From an uncultured Clostridia bacterium (GTDB lineage Bacteria; Bacillota; Clostridia; Oscillospirales; Ruminococcaceae): DNA of 5,197 nucleotides. A program made the position numbers and the translations under genes. Location: positions 1 to 5,197 of the forward strand of contig CANRDG010000139.1 in NCBI GenBank assembly GCA_947629275.1. Direction: 5' to 3'. The notes beneath the pieces are model-generated. The model searched no databases and was not told the DNA's origin. It was given only the letters and a program-made list of their open reading frames with translations. The first letter of the stretch is position 1; each line of letters begins with the position of its first letter. Positions 4,716-5,197 of this stretch are shown piece after piece.

Positions 4716-5197
4716 ATGAGCGAAGATGTTGTAGGAAACGTAGCATTGGCAGATGCTCCCGAAGTCATCAAAGCAACTTCCCATGCTCCTGTCAAGCTCG
4801 AATATAAAAAGAAGCCAGTTTACGATTTTGTAAAACGCGCTTTCGATATTTTTGTCGCCGTTATATGCCTTACCGTAGGTCTGCCTATATATCTCATTAT
4901 CGCGCTCGCAATTGTAATCGATGATCCGGGCAATCCCCTGTTTGTGCAAGAAAGAGTCGGAAGAAATAATAAGGTATTTAAAATGGTAAAGTTCCGTACT
5001 ATGCGAATGGACGCAGAGCAGATAAAGGTCGAGCTTAAAGAACAGAACGAGTGCCGCGGCGTGCATTTCAAAATGGAGAACGACCCGAGAATAACGCGCG
5101 TCGGCAAGTTTTTAAGAAGGACAAGCCTTGATGAAACAGCGCAGGCGGTAAATCTGCTGACAGGAAGTATGACAGTTATAGGTCCAAGACCTTTTGT
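4716..5197 (+). CDS. Undecaprenyl-phosphate sugar-phosphate transferase (bacterial sugar transferase), 3' truncated by window
   Basis: 160 codons are visible; the gene runs off the right edge. This monotopic phosphoglycosyl transferase family (PglC, WcaJ/WbaP C-terminal domain, EpsL/CpsE types) moves a sugar-1-phosphate from a nucleotide sugar to undecaprenyl phosphate at the inner membrane face, the first step of capsule, exopolysaccharide or glycan assembly. Seen: a polar N-terminal extension (1-37), 'VKRAFDIFVAVICLTVGLP' (39-57) opening a hydrophobic re-entrant helix to about 68 with Pro57 at its break, 'NPLFVQERVGRNNKVFKMVKFRTM' (73-96), 'NDPRITRVGKFLRRTSLDE' with the catalytic Asp139-Glu140 pair, and 'NLLTGSMTVIGPRP' (146-159). 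The four-span N-terminal domain of full WbaP/WcaJ proteins is absent. The start ATG 4716 has only a weak ribosome binding site (GTGAGTGA, 4700-4707); GTG 4704 is an in-frame alternative. It is probably the first gene of a polysaccharide cluster. Confidence 0.93.
   Translation, partial: MSEDVVGNVALADAPEVIKATSHAPVKLEYKKKPVYDFVKRAFDIFVAVICLTVGLPIYLIIALAIVIDDPGNPLFVQERVGRNNKVFKMVKFRTMRMDAEQIKVELKEQNECRGVHFKMENDPRITRVGKFLRRTSLDETAQAVNLLTGSMTVIGPRPF

Noticed and set aside
4405..4746. 113-residue minus-strand open frame across the leader
   Set aside because: Phe/Tyr/Ile-rich low-complexity translation of AT-rich DNA; covers a consensus plus-strand promoter and a transferase start.
4683..5107. Two minus-strand open frames of 127 and 95 residues over the sugar transferase
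   Set aside because: Antisense to a gene with intact sugar transferase motifs; their translations look unnatural.

Overview
The window looks like chromosome from an anaerobic Clostridia bacterium, most likely of the Ruminococcaceae/Oscillospiraceae type. The evidence is an [FeFe]-hydrogenase maturation GTPase (HydF), a DegV-family fatty-acid-binding protein, a small spore-surface-like protein, strong GGAGG-type ribosome binding sites, frequent ATA and AGA codons, and AT-rich intergenic DNA. The exact genus is an inference. There is no sign of phage, an insertion sequence, CRISPR or an RNA gene of a known class.

Layout. (1) Bases 1-1474, plus strand: the 3' end of a short-chain dehydrogenase/reductase gene, then hydF after a 13-base gap, probably one transcript. 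A short inverted repeat at the hydF stop codon ends it and also faces the next gene. (2) Bases 1502-2375: a divergent pair, with a 67-residue minus-strand protein and a 187-residue plus-strand membrane protein sharing a ~106-base region. The membrane gene ends at a textbook terminator (2381-2415). (3) Bases 2415-2588, minus strand: a 57-residue protein with a hydrophobic N-terminal half. (4) Bases 2660-4219, plus strand: trmL (wobble-base tRNA 2'-O-methyltransferase) and a DegV-family gene, each with its own good sigma-A-type promoter. (5) Bases 4220-4407: AT-rich non-coding DNA. (6) Bases 4408-5197, plus strand: a perfect consensus promoter, a ~270-base leader with two predicted folded RNA domains, and the first 160 codons of a sugar-phosphate transferase that would start polysaccharide assembly on undecaprenyl phosphate.

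Most genes are separate short units: hydrogenase cofactor assembly, tRNA modification, lipid binding, surface polysaccharide initiation and three uncharacterised proteins. The most interesting unexplained signal is the structured leader before the sugar transferase. It has no intrinsic terminator and is followed by an A-rich spacer, so it is a candidate cis-acting RNA for a polysaccharide operon.
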